In this document: in pieces, positions 52,282 through 64,000 of the stretch
How positions within the stretch are numbered: position 1 is the stretch's first letter
Layout of the letters: each line of letters opens with the position of its first letter
DNA from: Allacma fusca
Taxonomy: Eukaryota; Arthropoda; Collembola; Symphypleona; Sminthuridae
Direction: 5' to 3'
DNA: 64,000 bases
NCBI GenBank assembly: GCA_947179485.1
Contig: OX359250.1
Span: forward strand, 27,166,654-27,230,653
Made by a program: the position numbers and the translations under genes
Notes under the pieces: model-generated
Seen by the model: the letters and a program-made list of their open reading frames with translations, nothing else
Told to the model about the DNA's origin: nothing
The model's database searches: none

Positions 52282-54451
52282 ATGAGGTCAAGCACTTCTT
52301 CGATGTTGGAAGAGGATCCCAACGGAAACGGCTCCTATGACACAGCAGCTGGAAGCCATCGGTTGGGGATATAAAATAAATTAAAAATATTACAAGTTTT
52401 TCTCTCTCCATCTCTCCCAATGGTTTAAGGTCCAGTGGAATTTCTTGTGTGTGTGGAGAGATGTGACTAAGAGTGTGAGTGAATAATTGGGTGTGTGTGA
52501 TAGATTGTTTTTTAATTATAGGTGGGGTCCCCATCATCAAGGTGCTATTGAGTTGAGGTCTTATTATTTAAAAGGTGAGTCGGTCTTTATGATTTTTTTT
52601 TAGGAGTAATTCCGGAGTAGTTGTTCCCTCCATTTATGTAGAGTAATAATTGATGTGTAAGTATGTAGAGTAATCAATGGGAATGGTTTGGGGAAAAATG
52701 ATTTTTTTTCCGTGGTTTTCCCTGGAACGTTTATTTGGTTATGGTTTGTGGTGTCCGGTTCTGGGGAGAGAGTGACGGTGGATGGGTAACGGTAAGGATG
52801 ACATTATTGGGAGATGCGGGGAGAGGTTGAGGTAATTAGTTGTGGCATTTTCTGTGATTGTCCATTGGTTTGGTCCCGTTTAAAGTTTGTGTTCTCTCTC
52901 TCTCTGGGCATTGTGCAGGTAAAAGAACGCAGGAGCTTATAAGCATCTTAGTGACGAGTGCCTTACTGACCCTAAACGGGGTCGTCCTGCTTCTTAAGTT
53001 CGATTGGAGTCAACTTGGATCTATATTGTGTGCTTGCTTCATCGGCATCCTCGTAGCTGATTTTCTTTCTGGGTACATTTTTCTTCTATCTCTTGCAAAA
53101 CTATCATTATTTGTTTTATCATTTTCAGCTACGGAGGAGACTGACGGGATGGAGGGTGTTAATTATATTGATGAGGTTGTCAGGTGAAACATTTGATGTT
53201 GATTTAGGGGGAAATGATTTTTTTTTTCGGTAGGTTGGTGCATTGGGCAGCTGATACTTGGGGTTCTGTAACTTTGCCTATTGTGGGGAAAGCTTTTATC
53301 CGTCCATTCCGCGAACATCATATTGATCCAACGTCTATTACACGACATGACTTCATAGAAACCAATGGTGACAACTTCTTTCTATGCACTATACCGCTTG
53401 GCTATATGACTTATATACTTATCTGGGGAGATTACAAGGAAAACTTTGAGATTGTTTGGTTCTTCTACTTACTCGCTGTCTTTGTCTCAATGACCAATCA
53501 GGTAATAAAACGTTATTGTTGTTGCTATGTTAACTGTTAAGCAATTCCATGGGAAACTTACTTACCTGTTACGGGTACAGTTTTATTTTGTTACGGGCTG
53601 TTGATTAGATTACATGTATGGTATTTCTAATTGCTTATTGATATGATTTACATATGGTTCGGATTTTAATACGTCCATAATAGCATCTTGATTCAACAGA
53701 TGAAAACCCGGTCGTGTGGGGTCGTAAAATAAAAGAGCCGTAAAAGTATACTTGTTGCTTGTAGGCACTAGGCATATTACTTTTATTGCCGGCGTGTTGT
53801 TTCTTTATTTAATATTTATGAGTTGGTATGACGTCTGTCGCATTATAGGCCGTACCAAAAGGATAAAGGAACATGAGTTTATTGCTGAATATTTATCGGC
53901 AGGGCATGTAAACATTCCCAATCAGCCACTAAGATTTTAATCAGCTTAGGAAAACAGTTTGTAATGATATTGACAGCTCCAGTCAGCTTTCTCAGTTTAT
54001 TGTAGTAATTAACTTTCATTATCATGCTTGCTAATATTGTGTTAACATGCTCCATTTTAGATTCACAAATGGTCACATACCTACTTCGGGCTGCCGTGGT
54101 TCGTGAGGGTACTTCAGGACCTCCATATTATTCTACCTCGCCGGCATCACCGCATTCATCATGTTGCACCCCATGAAACTTACTTTTGCATTACGACCGG
54201 TAAGTGAGCTGAGATTTCGGGAATATTCAGTTTAGGAGGAAGGAAGTAATTTTTAGAATCGAAAGGAGGCGAAAGGAATTTTTTGTACCTAAAACCAGGA
54301 AAATAAAATAAAACATAAACTTTTTCCAGGCTGGCTGAATTTCCCATTGGAGAAAATATCTTTCTGGAGTGGTCTCGAGTACATTATAGAGAAGTTGACC
54401 GGGGCTAAGCCCAGGGCTGATGATTTTGCGTGGGCCAATAAAAATACGTGA
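52282..54451 (+). CDS. PEDS1: Plasmanylethanolamine desaturase (PEDS1, Kua, TMEM189)
   Basis: Six exons (52282-52361, 52522-52574, 52919-53072, 53234-53501, 54061-54199, 54330-54451) give 271 residues. Histidine motifs expected to hold the di-iron site are conserved: [44 protein letters not shown], and [20 protein letters not shown]. Hydrophobic segments flank them ([19 protein letters not shown] and the [10 protein letters not shown] region), as for an ER membrane protein. The enzyme introduces the vinyl-ether double bond that makes plasmalogens. The C-terminus ([15 protein letters not shown]) matches the family end. Exon 1 uses a weak donor (CG|gttggg), supported by the frame and by the family-like RWGPHHQGA join. 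In vertebrates this gene reads through into a UEV gene; here the next gene is sallimus, so no such fusion is possible locally. Confidence 0.96.
53129..53183 (+). other. PEDS1: Possible stop-bearing cassette exon in a PEDS1 intron
   Basis: A 55-nt stretch sits between a good acceptor (tatcattttcag) and a donor (GTCAG|gtgaaa) inside the intron between exons 3 and 4. Included after exon 3 it would read GYGGD and then stop, so it could act as a non-productive cassette. No conservation is visible from one sequence; it may be chance. Confidence 0.2.
53765..53940 (+). other. Unassigned coding-like stretch in a PEDS1 intron
   Basis: After an acceptor-like site (cttgttgcttgtag) comes an open frame of 57 codons with coding-like composition. 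It has a hydrophobic helix ([13 protein letters not shown]), [20 protein letters not shown] and a C-terminal NIPNQPLRF stop. It enters in phase 1, whereas the preceding PEDS1 exon ends in phase 0; read in that frame it gives [15 protein letters not shown] and stops. It could be a last exon of another isoform or a nested gene piece, or chance. I do not recognise the sequence. Confidence 0.25.
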
Positions 54452-54884
54452 TAAAAATTTTACGTTTCTTTTTGAATAAAGTGCACTTGCTTCCAAAAAA
54501 AAATTCTTATGTTTTGTGTTGACATGAGTCCAAATTCATTGAGCATTGCACGTGGGCGCATTTTTTGCCACCCCACGAAATGATTCTCCTCTCACACACA
54601 CTCTCTCGCACACTTACTTTACACAGGCGGTAGGCATTCTCTCTGAGCTGTCTCCTCTGTAGGAGATCTGTAGGAGACCAGCATTAAGCATCCCTTTAAA
54701 GAGAGAGGAAAATCATAGATAAGTCTCAGTTTGAATTTTGTCGGTGTGGCCGTGAACGAGACGACGAACGTTTATTTTTTGTCGAAAATTTTTAATTTGT
54801 AATTTCCCTTGTTTTATTTTCTACTACTGTGCATGGTGAAGTTTTATTTTGTAACAAGTTGACAATTTTGATAAAACTCCTTCA
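54452..54884. other. Promoter and 5' leader region of sallimus
   Basis: This 433-bp gap holds the PEDS1 3' end and the sallimus 5' flank. A plus-strand AATAAA at 54475-54480 probably ends PEDS1. CA/CT-rich sequence lies at 54594-54620. No other gene is supported. Confidence 0.6.
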
Positions 54885-57800
54885 ATGGAGTCCACAAATA
54901 AAGTGAGTAGAACAGAGTTTCGCTCATCATCATCCTCTGTTGTTCAGCAACAACAGCATCAACAAGTACAACAGACAGGTGAGTGTGGAGATTGCTTTAA
55001 TATCATATCATATACCTTTTCATCCCTCCAGCCTTCTTATTTATGTCTAATGTGCAACATTTACCTCTGTTAAACCAAACCATCAACAATCGGCAAATTT
55101 CTTTATCTCAATCTCACTTGTCCCCTTACTTCCATCCACACTCATGTGTGCCTCATCTGTTCACATACATAAAACTTTTACCTCCATAAACAGAATGATG
55201 ACCATGTAAGGCGCTTCGTATATGCTATACACTCTCTCTTACACACACACTCTTTGGTATCATATTTAGGTCGGATAGTCGGACAGACCAATGTTCAGAG
55301 TCAGAATGTTCAGCAACAGTTCCGAAATGTGTCTGGGTAAGCGGACTGGAATTTTTCTATATGGCTCTGCCAAGTTTTTCTCTCTGTTGTTATATTTAGA
55401 CTTCGTTTGGGGGTTTATAATACAGATGGTCTAAATTGGATATTTTTAGCTACCAGCAAACGTCTTCATGCCCACCAATATTTGAGCAAATCTTCCGTAA
55501 TGCCAGGTTTGCTCAGGGTGGTAATGCTACATTTGAGGGGAAAATTCGGGGTACACCGAAACCCAGTGTCTCATGGATTCGTAAAGGACAAGTTCTTCCG
55601 CGTTAGTTTCATTACATTGCACTTCTATCTAATGTGTGAATCTTTCCCTTGTCACTAATCCCTACCACCTATACACATATTTACTCACCCAATCAAAAAC
55701 TTTTTTAATCCTCAACTTTCCTATATTGTAAAATGACTATGGCGTTAACATGCAAAAAGCTTTTTTTTGAGTGATGACCCCGGCGTAGTTTTAACAACCA
55801 GTGTTTTTCCATTTGTACGAATCTCCCATGAAGGAATGTATATCGACGTTTAGCTGTAAATCGGCCCTCCTCACCAAAAACACTTTCAATGCAAAACTAA
55901 TCTAAATTTAAACAGAATCATATTACACCGGTGGGAATAACTTGCTTATATACTACGGGATGACTCACCGGGTAGATCCTACTATCAATGCCACTAGCTT
56001 GCTACGATGACTATTTCCTTACAAGTGTACCTACGTGTGACTAATCTTAAAATATTCCTTTTACTGTACCATGTAGGACTTTTGTGTACATTCATACTTA
56101 AGTATTTGATCCTGTGTAACATTGCTAATAAATTTCGTGCCAAATTTCACGCTTACTAATATTATAATATTTACTCAATGCAAGTTTCAAAATAAATGGA
56201 ATTCGGTTACTAACACTAGCCACTATGGATTGTACTAGAATTTATTATTGAGAGTGAACACACTGTGGTTTCACAGTAACCTTCCACATTTATTTATTAA
56301 TAGCCCATTGCAACCGGCTTCTGAGGTTACTCTTCTACCTACGTTCACCTACAATTTCCATGCCCTTTTCCCATTAATCATTTCCTTTCTGCTTTGAGCA
56401 TGTATTATTATCATCCTTCATATGTACTGAGTCGTTCAACACAAATGTTGACAGGAGTTAACTTATTACCAATCTGGTTTTGAATGCTTCACATTCCTTG
56501 GCTGGCATGCTAAACAATTAATGTCTGTTGCGGGGTGATTAGAGAAGATGCAACACTAAGTATACTAACATGAACCCCTACTCAGCATTGCCTTGCTGGA
56601 GATAACATTTTTTTTCTTTTGAAAATGAACAAAAACAGCCTCTCAAAAGCATCAGATGCGGTACGATGAACAGACGGGTAGAATACTTCTTCAGATTACT
56701 TCAATAGGACCGGGTGATGAAGGAGAGTACACATGTGTTGCTAGGAACCAATATGGTGAAGCCATTTGTACAGTATTTATTCAACCTGAAGGTTTGTAAA
56801 ACACTTTGACATTTGTAGGAGTTTTCCCATGATGAGTCAAATGACTTCCCTAGAGTAAGCCTTACACATCTTGCATGTTCCATTTAGGTCAAGTCCCTAC
56901 AGCTCAACAATTAGAAATTCAAAGGCAACAACAGCTACATCAGCAACAGCAGTTACAAATCCAACAACAATTAGAAATTCAGAGACAACAGCAGATGCAA
57001 CAACAACAACAGCAACAACAACAACAAATTGAAATCCAAAGACAGCAACAAATTGAAATCCAGAGGCAACAAGTGCTCCAACAACAGTACCAACAGCAGC
57101 AGCAGATCCAACAGCAACAAGTGCCCAATTGGCAAAGGCAAAGAAGCCTCACCCAACAGCAACAGCAAATTCAGCAAGTTAATGGTACCACTACCATCAC
57201 TCAAAGAAATGAAGAATTCAAAGTTGACACTTTTGAATATCGACTTTTACGTGAGGTTGAATACCGTCAAGTCATTACCAGAAGGTACCCTGGTGAGTCT
57301 CAAGAGCCTTTACCCGCAGCTAAAGTACAACCTCAGGTTACGCAGAAACCTAGGAATTCTAAATTAGTGGAAGGTTCCAATGCTGTCTTCAGTGTGGGAC
57401 TCGGAGGTGGCCCTGCGAGGGTAGGTGTACAATTTCCGAGAGAGATTACCACTGCATTTGATGTGGGATGCTTTGCAAATAATGATATTCGTATCTGGGT
57501 TACAGTTAACATGGTTCAAAGATGGGCAGAGATTAACGGAGTCAAATAAGATTAAAACCACTTTTGATGGAAAAACCTCATCGTTGCTTATTGGAAGCGT
57601 TTCTGGCAACGACACTGGTCATTACACTTTGCTGGCTGAAAACCCTTCAGGTTATTAAATGATATAAATAACAAAAAAAAACTATGGTATGTTTAGGATG
57701 GGCGTTGAGATGAATGATGGTATGAAGGAAGGAAATATTTTTAGAGTCATTATTTTAAAGACCCCATTGCATTCCATCACAGGTTGTGTCGTCTCTTCGT

Positions 57801-60800
57801 CGTACTTGGCCGTAGAGCAGACAGAGCAACAACAACAAAAATCTACGGATCAAGTTCAAGATAAATCACAAGCACCCCGATTTACGTCCACACCTCCTAA
57901 AGATATTGACATACAAGAGCTGAAGTCCTTAAGATTGGAAGCAAGAGTCATCGGAAGACCACCACCGGATGTGACTTGGTTAATAAATGGTCAACCGGTT
58001 CAGAATGATGCTACCCATAAGATCCTAGTCAATGAGGCAGGCAACCATGCCCTACTGATTACCGCAGTCAATAGAAATGATGCGGGTGTTTTGCAATGCA
58101 TTGCTAGAAATAAGTCTGGCGAAGCCACATTTGAAGTTAATGTAAATGTCGTCGAGAGAGAAAATGTCGTAGCTCCTAAATTTGTTGAACGGTTCAGCAC
58201 AGTTCATGTTCGCGAAGGAGAGCCGGTGGAATTGTTTGCACGGGCTGTCGGAACTCCTGTTCCGCGGATCTCATGGCAAAAGGTTCGTTTTGAGACATAT
58301 GGACTAATGAACGATAACATGGTTTAATTGAATAGAATTCTTGAGATGCAACTTTTTTTCATTATCCTCTGTCTTAATTTGTATGTTGAGGTGAACTCTG
58401 ATCTTGATTAATCTTATGACAAAATCTCTAGGACGGTGTTGGCATTACTTCAAATAATAATGTAACTATCACATCCGAGGGTGGTGCTTCAAAACTGGAA
58501 ATTCCAAGAGCATCGACCAGTGACTCAGCCTGGTACCAATGCATGGCTCAGAATACAGCTGTAAGTATCACGCAGATCATTTCATTTGTTTGAAGATTTG
58601 CATCCCATGTCCGTACATTTAATATTATATCATCCCGCTTACTATAACCCTCCTCATTATTTATTTCCAGGGAAGTACGGCCACAAGGGCTAGACTCTTT
58701 GTGGAAAGGCCGCAGGAGACGCCGGGTCAACCTTGGCGACTACATCTTCCGAAACCATCCAAAGTCATTGAACCAGAGTGAGTTTGACGCTTGAACTGTA
58801 GTTTAAAAAAAATTACATTCGTTTAGTTAATTCCCCAAAAGTTCACCCAAAATCAACTCCATCATTCCTCACGTTTGCAAAAAGCTCTGGTTTTTTTTTC
58901 TCTTCCCCGTTCAGCCGGTTTGCCAATTACACACACGTGCAAATCGTAATAATGAAAGCAAAAATTTTCCCGTTACTTCCACCCATATGTTCCTTCCGTT
59001 GACTCAATATTTTTGCTAAAATCATTTGACTCCGGCATCTCTAAATGATCTTTTTGAACTTTCTCACAAAAGCCGGTTTCTCCTCTAAAATCTCGACAAG
59101 GGCATTCCAGTATGTATCTGTAAATTTCTATTTATCATGTAGACGCCAAGTCAGTTAGGTTAGGAGTACAACATTAGTGTTTAGCACACGGGACATGGTC
59201 TACTTTGTAAGGAAAAGTTTATCCCGACACAATTTCAAATTCTTTCCTGGCACTTCAACTGTTCCGATGTCTGGAAAAGTGCATTCCTTGCTTGTAAAAA
59301 AAATATCAGATTGAAAGCACTGCATTGAGCAAAGTAAGAATTTTTTTTATGTCTTAGTCGAAGCGTCTCCGCCATTTTTGTCTTCACCGTTTCTTTAAAA
59401 CATCATCGAGAATAACATTTTCCACTCCATATATGTATAGAGGATTGAAACCGAAAATTACTAGTGGGTAAGGGAGCCTGGAAGTTGTGAGAGCGTCGTA
59501 GACATATATGAACTGATGACAAATGCCTTTAGTCAACTGGTATAGGGTGTCAGGAGGCTGGGAAAGAATGCATATTTGTTGATGACTCTGGTGCAAAATG
59601 GCAACAAGACATTGGGTTTTCCATCCTGGACCTTGAGATATATTTTTAACGGTTATTTTTGCACACCTTCTAATGTGTAAAACACACTACTGCATCTTAT
59701 TCTCTCTGAGTTTTGTAGTGAGTGTGCTACTCCCGAGACACCAAGATGTTAAGATGTGCTCATGGTGACTCGCCATGTTTGAAAAGACGGGGAGCCAACG
59801 TGAGAGTATGAGGAAAGAGAAGTTGTTCCCACGGTCGTTGACTGTACTACATCCGTACATACAGGCCACCGAATAAGATGTTACGACATGTGTTCATGTC
59901 TTCAAATCGACCAACTAAATGATTTTGAGTGGGATTTTTTACTGTGTAAAAATACTTTCCTTCAAATTAATAGTCCCTTCGACTGTAAACCTACAGTATG
60001 GGACTGCTCCTCACTAAATACATGCAGTCACCAGTTTATTTCCGCAATACAAAAAAGGTTGGAGGATTACCCGAGTGTAATCCCCGCTTCCCCCTTATTC
60101 CTTACCTTTACGATCCTCTCTACTTATATCCCACTGGCTGTATCATCTACATGTATGTCACCCTAAATCCACTCTCGAGTCCACACGTGTACCACTTAAT
60201 AATGCTCCTGACATGTGTAGATACAGCTCAGCTTCCAATACCGAATGGGGTCATGAAATGCAGTTATTGCAGTTTTTTCTAAATTGTCTGACACGCCTCT
60301 TCGGACTTTACAGGAAACCTCCATCACCCGAAGTCATTTATTTAAAACCTGTGGAACGAGCCCGACCCCAACAGACTCGTCAAGAACAAGAGAGGACCTT
60401 CGAGCCTCCCGTCTTCCTCACACCCCTCCGAGATGTTAAGCAAGTTGAGGGCGGTCGAGCTCACTTTGAGGCCAAAGTCCATCCCGTTGGCGACCCCACC
60501 ATGAGGATTGAGTGGTTCGTCAATGGTATTCCTCTGTCAGCTAGTGCAAGGGCTAACCTCACTTCCCGGTTTGGCTTCATTGCACTCGATCTTCTCACTC
60601 TGGTCCGGGCTGACTCCGGTGTTTACACTTGTGTCGTCAGTTCCGCCACTGGGTCCGCCGAAAGCTCCGCTACCTTGACTGTTGAACGTAAGCAACGTTG
60701 AAAAAGAAATGATTCCCTGCACATTCGGTCCATTCGGAGCACATAGTGAATCCATCTAGTAAACACCCTTGATGACATATGTGCTCTCATGAATGAGTCC

Positions 60801-63800
60801 GTCAATGAAATATCAGCTTTTTTTTTAATGCATTGAGCAAATGCTTTTGTACTTAGGTAAGGACGTAATGATCAGATGCATAATTTAACATACATAATGT
60901 GAAATGAATTAACAGCTCGCACAACCATTGAGAGTCGATCACAGCATCCCGAGAGCTGGGAAAAAATCCAGCAACTTGAGGACTACGTTCGGTACACACG
61001 ACAGGAAACCGTGGAAGAGTACAAGCAGAAACCCCTATTTACCAAAGAATTAGTCAATTTGGGTGCACTAAATGAGGGCAAGAATGCACACTTTGAAGCA
61101 ACCTTAACCCCTGTTTCGGATCCTTACATGCGGGTAGAATGGTTTAAAGATGGCCGAGCGCTTACTGCCAGTGAGTACTCTCGCATTTTAATTGAATAGG
61201 AATTTGCGTACTACCTGATGTAGTGTCTCGACTATATGTAGATATGTAACCAGTCATTTGTAAAGTCATTCGATTCCATTGCTGGCAGTCCTTTGAAAGA
61301 ATGTGAGATGGAATGCAAGAAATAGTATCTTGACAAGGTCTATTAAATGATTAAAATTCTACAGGTTCCCGTATCACAACAGTTTTCAATTTCGGCTATG
61401 TCAGTCTGAATATTCATCATTTGAGACCAGAAGACTCTGGAACATACACCGTGAGGGCTGTTAATCGCGTTGGTGAAGCCATTTCCCAAGCTGTCCTTCA
61501 AGTTTTAGGTGAGTTGGGAGAAAAACATCTCCACTGCCAATGCTATTTCCAACACTTGGTAATGATTTACTGTGGAAAGAAAGTAAACAAGAGTAAATAA
61601 ACTGGAAATAATGAATGTGCGAAAAAATCAATTTTTTGTCTTGTAGCCAAGAGTTCCGTCACTGGGTCATTAGATATTCCGGAACAACAGAAGTATATCC
61701 AGTCTGTTGAGGAATTGGAGGCTTACAATGCACTATCACAATTTAAACGAGTTGATGAAATTCCTGAATCAACATCACCTCCAGAATTCAAAACCCCAAT
61801 TAGGGACCAATTGAACATCAGGGAAAGTGGCTTTGCTCATTTTGAGGCACGGCTTGAGCCCGTTGGAGATTCAAAACTTAAGGTTGAATGGTTCAAAGAT
61901 GGCAAACCAGTTGAAGCTAGTGAGTTCCTTTTGGATTATCAAGAATTTCTTCAAATGTATTACTAAATGATGGATGCATTGTTAAACCACCATAATTTAT
62001 TTTCACAGGTTCACGAATTACCACATTCTTTAACTTCGGTTATGTTGCTCTGACTATCAAACAAGTCACAGTACATGACCAGGGTAATTATACATGCAAG
62101 GCATCCAATGCCTTGGGTGAGGCTGTCACCTCTGCCAAACTCACCGTTGTGTCCAAGGTTGATGTTGTCGTTGATAGCCAGCATCCTGAGGGATTGGAGA
62201 AGATTCAGTATTTGGAGGATTCCAGGCAAGAATTTTTTGAAGTCCATCGTCATCAAATGTTATATTCTGGGCAGCATCCATTTATTTTGGGTGTGAGGTT
62301 GATTGTAATTTTATATTTTTAGTCGGTACAGCAAGACCAGCAGCGCCACCGAAGAAGTGAAACAAGTTGCACCCAGGTTTTTGGGACCAATGAAGGGAAC
62401 GAATAAGATTCGTGAAGGCCAAAGAGCACATTTTGAATGTCGTTTGGAACCACAGTCAGACACGTCAATGAGGGTAATTTAGCATTTCATGAGTTTTTTG
62501 GCAACGGAAGTTGAATAAAAAGCAAAATATGATGATGATTATATTTTATGAGGAATTTTATTTGATGTCCATAAACAACAGGTGGAATGGTTCCTTAATG
62601 GACGACCATTAATGTCAGCAAACAGAATTCAGACCTACCATGACTTCGGCTACGTTGCTCTCGATATTTTGGGAGTTCGGGCTGAGGATACTGGTACCTA
62701 CACTGTGATTGCTCGAAACTCCGTAGGTGAAGCTCGTCTAGATGGTAGCATGCAAGTTGAAATCAGGAAAAATATCGACACAACTGCCATTCACCAAGTA
62801 ACGGAGAAGCGAACCCGAGAACATGTCGAGCCCGTTTACGAAATTGAAGAATTATGTAAATCCAAGCCCGTGTTCGTCCAGCCACTTCAAGACCAAAGGC
62901 CGATCAATGAAGGAAAAGCCATTCATTTAGAGGCTAGGCTAGAACCCATGGGAGATCCTACAATGAGAGTCGAATGGTTCTTTAACGGCAAGCCCATTAC
63001 AGTCGGATCTCGATTCAAGACTTACTATGACTTTGGTTATGTCGCCCTTGACGTTATTTCCACCACTAGTCTGGATACTGGAGAATATACAGTTAGAGCT
63101 ACTAATAGACTTGGCACGGCTCATACCTCATCCACTGTCAGGGTAAGTTGACGAATTACCATCGTATCACTCAGGACTGGTATTGTTGTACCTTGTACCT
63201 GTTATGATCCTGATTTCCACGAATTGGAGCGCAATAACGTTCAAAGTGGTATCATTAAAATTTTCAGGTTATTGGCAAGGCCGACATTGATGTGACAAGC
63301 CAGAACGAATCTGCATTGGAACAAATTAGTTATCTTGAGGATTCATCCAAATACAGGAGGGATGTGCAAGAAGAAGTCTTTCAACAAACAGTTCCTGTTT
63401 TCACAAAACCCCTCAAGAACACATCAACTATCGAACTCTCCAATGTACATTTGGAAGCACGACTTCAACCGGTCGGAGACTCTAGCATGAGAGTCGAATG
63501 GTACTGTAATAATAAGCCCATCCCTGTAGGACATCGATTCCGACCTGCATATGAGTTTGACTATGTCGCCTTGGACATCTTAAGCGTGTACACTAGCGAT
63601 TCCGGTATTTACACATGCCGAGCTGTCAATAGCCTGGGTGAAGCTGTCACATCCTCAGCTCTCCATGTCATTGGTATGCCCTATTAACTGATGCTATAAA
63701 TAACTGAGATGCAATACTTTGTTGAAATGTGATATGTGTGCTAGTGTATACCGTATCAATAATGTTTTGTACTCGATTTTTAGCACGAAAGGATGCTCAA

Positions 63801-64000
63801 TTAGGGGCCAACCAAGAATCCGGTCTAGAAAGATTCCAAATGCTTGAGGATTCTTCTCGCTACCGCCGTAACGAAGCCGTAGATGAGGTTGTAAGAGAAA
63901 AACCTAAATTTGTTACCAAACCCAAAAATGCACAAGCCAAAGAGTCACAAAATGCTCACTTTGAAGCTAAACTCGAGCCTGTAACAGATGCTAACCTAAG
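54885..64000 (+). CDS. sls: Sallimus/kettin (arthropod titin), N-terminal part, continuing past the window
   Basis: Exons: 54885-54978, 55270-55336, 55450-55601, 56639-56791, 56888-57420, 57506-57650, 57783-58282, 58432-58560, 58671-58777, 60314-60687, 60916-61170, 61365-61508, 61647-61919, 62009-62225, 62323-62473, 62582-63142, 63268-63673, 63784-64000; all in phase, about 1490 residues so far. After a Ser/Gln-rich start come Ig1, a long Gln-rich segment, Ig2, and Ig3 onward in series to a cut Ig11. From Ig5 the domains share HFEA.LEPVGD..MRVEWF, FGYVALDI and NSLGEAV motifs, separated by linkers of about 35 residues carrying LEDSSKYRR-type motifs. This is the kettin pattern, in which each Ig plus linker tracks the actin filament near the Z-disc of striated muscle. 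Several Ig domains lack one of the usual core Cys. One intron (62226-62322) needs a GC donor. The PEVK and more distal parts would lie beyond the window. Confidence 0.93.
56888..57204 (+). repeat. sls: Gln-rich coding repeat in sallimus (QQQLEIQRQQ type)
   Basis: CAA/CAG-rich coding sequence yields about 100 residues dominated by Gln with recurring LEIQRQQQ and IEIQRQQ units. Mixed CAA and CAG codons and the recurring Ile-Glu-Ile spacing suggest an old, partly coiled-coil-forming repeat rather than a recent pure triplet expansion. Confidence 0.85.
58778..60313 (+). other. sls: Long sallimus intron before the kettin-type Ig array
   Basis: This 1.5-kb intron separates the first four Ig domains from the regular Ig-linker array. 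It shows no recognised exon. Short ORFs on both strands inside it have no motifs. Its position makes it a natural place for an internal promoter, but no promoter motif is claimed. Confidence 0.5.

Noticed and set aside
56971-57204. Leu-rich minus-strand ORF
   Set aside because: Antisense shadow of the Gln-rich sallimus exon (CAA/CAG read as TTG/CTG).

Overview
This is an intron-rich, AT-rich animal nuclear sequence, almost certainly from an arthropod. The evidence is a sallimus/kettin-type muscle titin, a furrowed-type selectin-like receptor and a single Su(dx)/Itch-type ligase, all in genes with short GT-AG introns and many GA/CT and TG/CA microsatellites. I cannot name the order or species from the sequence. 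No phage, CRISPR, rRNA or recognisable transposon coding sequence was seen. Ten recognisable genes were reconstructed exon by exon, with intron phases checked across every junction, plus one weak small ORF.

Layout. 1-9051 (-): a furrowed-like receptor running off the left edge (signal peptide, sushi, fucolectin-type domain, C-type lectin, sushi repeats). 10998-11761 (-): barrier-to-autointegration factor. 12655-23991 (-): SCYL2 pseudokinase, with a small opposite-strand ORF in its last intron. 25840-28828 (+): a syntaxin-7/12 type Qa-SNARE with two alternative membrane-anchor exons. 29387-31561 (-): PIP4P/TMEM55. 32880-34930: a 2-kb minisatellite of 20-21 bp units. 36372-39953 (-): BTBD7. 40236-41347 (+): ZNRF1/2 ubiquitin ligase with an alternative first exon. 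44197-50083 (+): Su(dx)/Itch/WWP HECT ligase. 50166-51901 (-): Arl8. 52282-54451 (+): PEDS1/Kua plasmanylethanolamine desaturase. 54885-64000 (+): sallimus/kettin, running off the right edge.

Themes. Several genes serve endolysosomal traffic or ubiquitin signalling (SCYL2, syntaxin 7, PIP4P, Arl8, ZNRF, Su(dx), BTBD7), but they are separate transcription units and not an operon. BTBD7/ZNRF and Arl8/PEDS1 are compact head-to-head pairs with a TG microsatellite inside each shared promoter. SCYL2/syntaxin look like a wider divergent pair. Su(dx)/Arl8 converge with only 82 bp between stop codons. A strand-specific composition bias (G+T on the sense strand of 5' introns) marks the apparently housekeeping genes in both orientations and is weak or absent in the two tissue-type genes (furrowed, sallimus).

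The best leads are the alternative syntaxin anchors, the alternative acylation-type ZNRF N-terminus, the minisatellite, the G+T skew as a promoter locator, two GC-AG introns, and two unassigned coding-like stretches inside introns.
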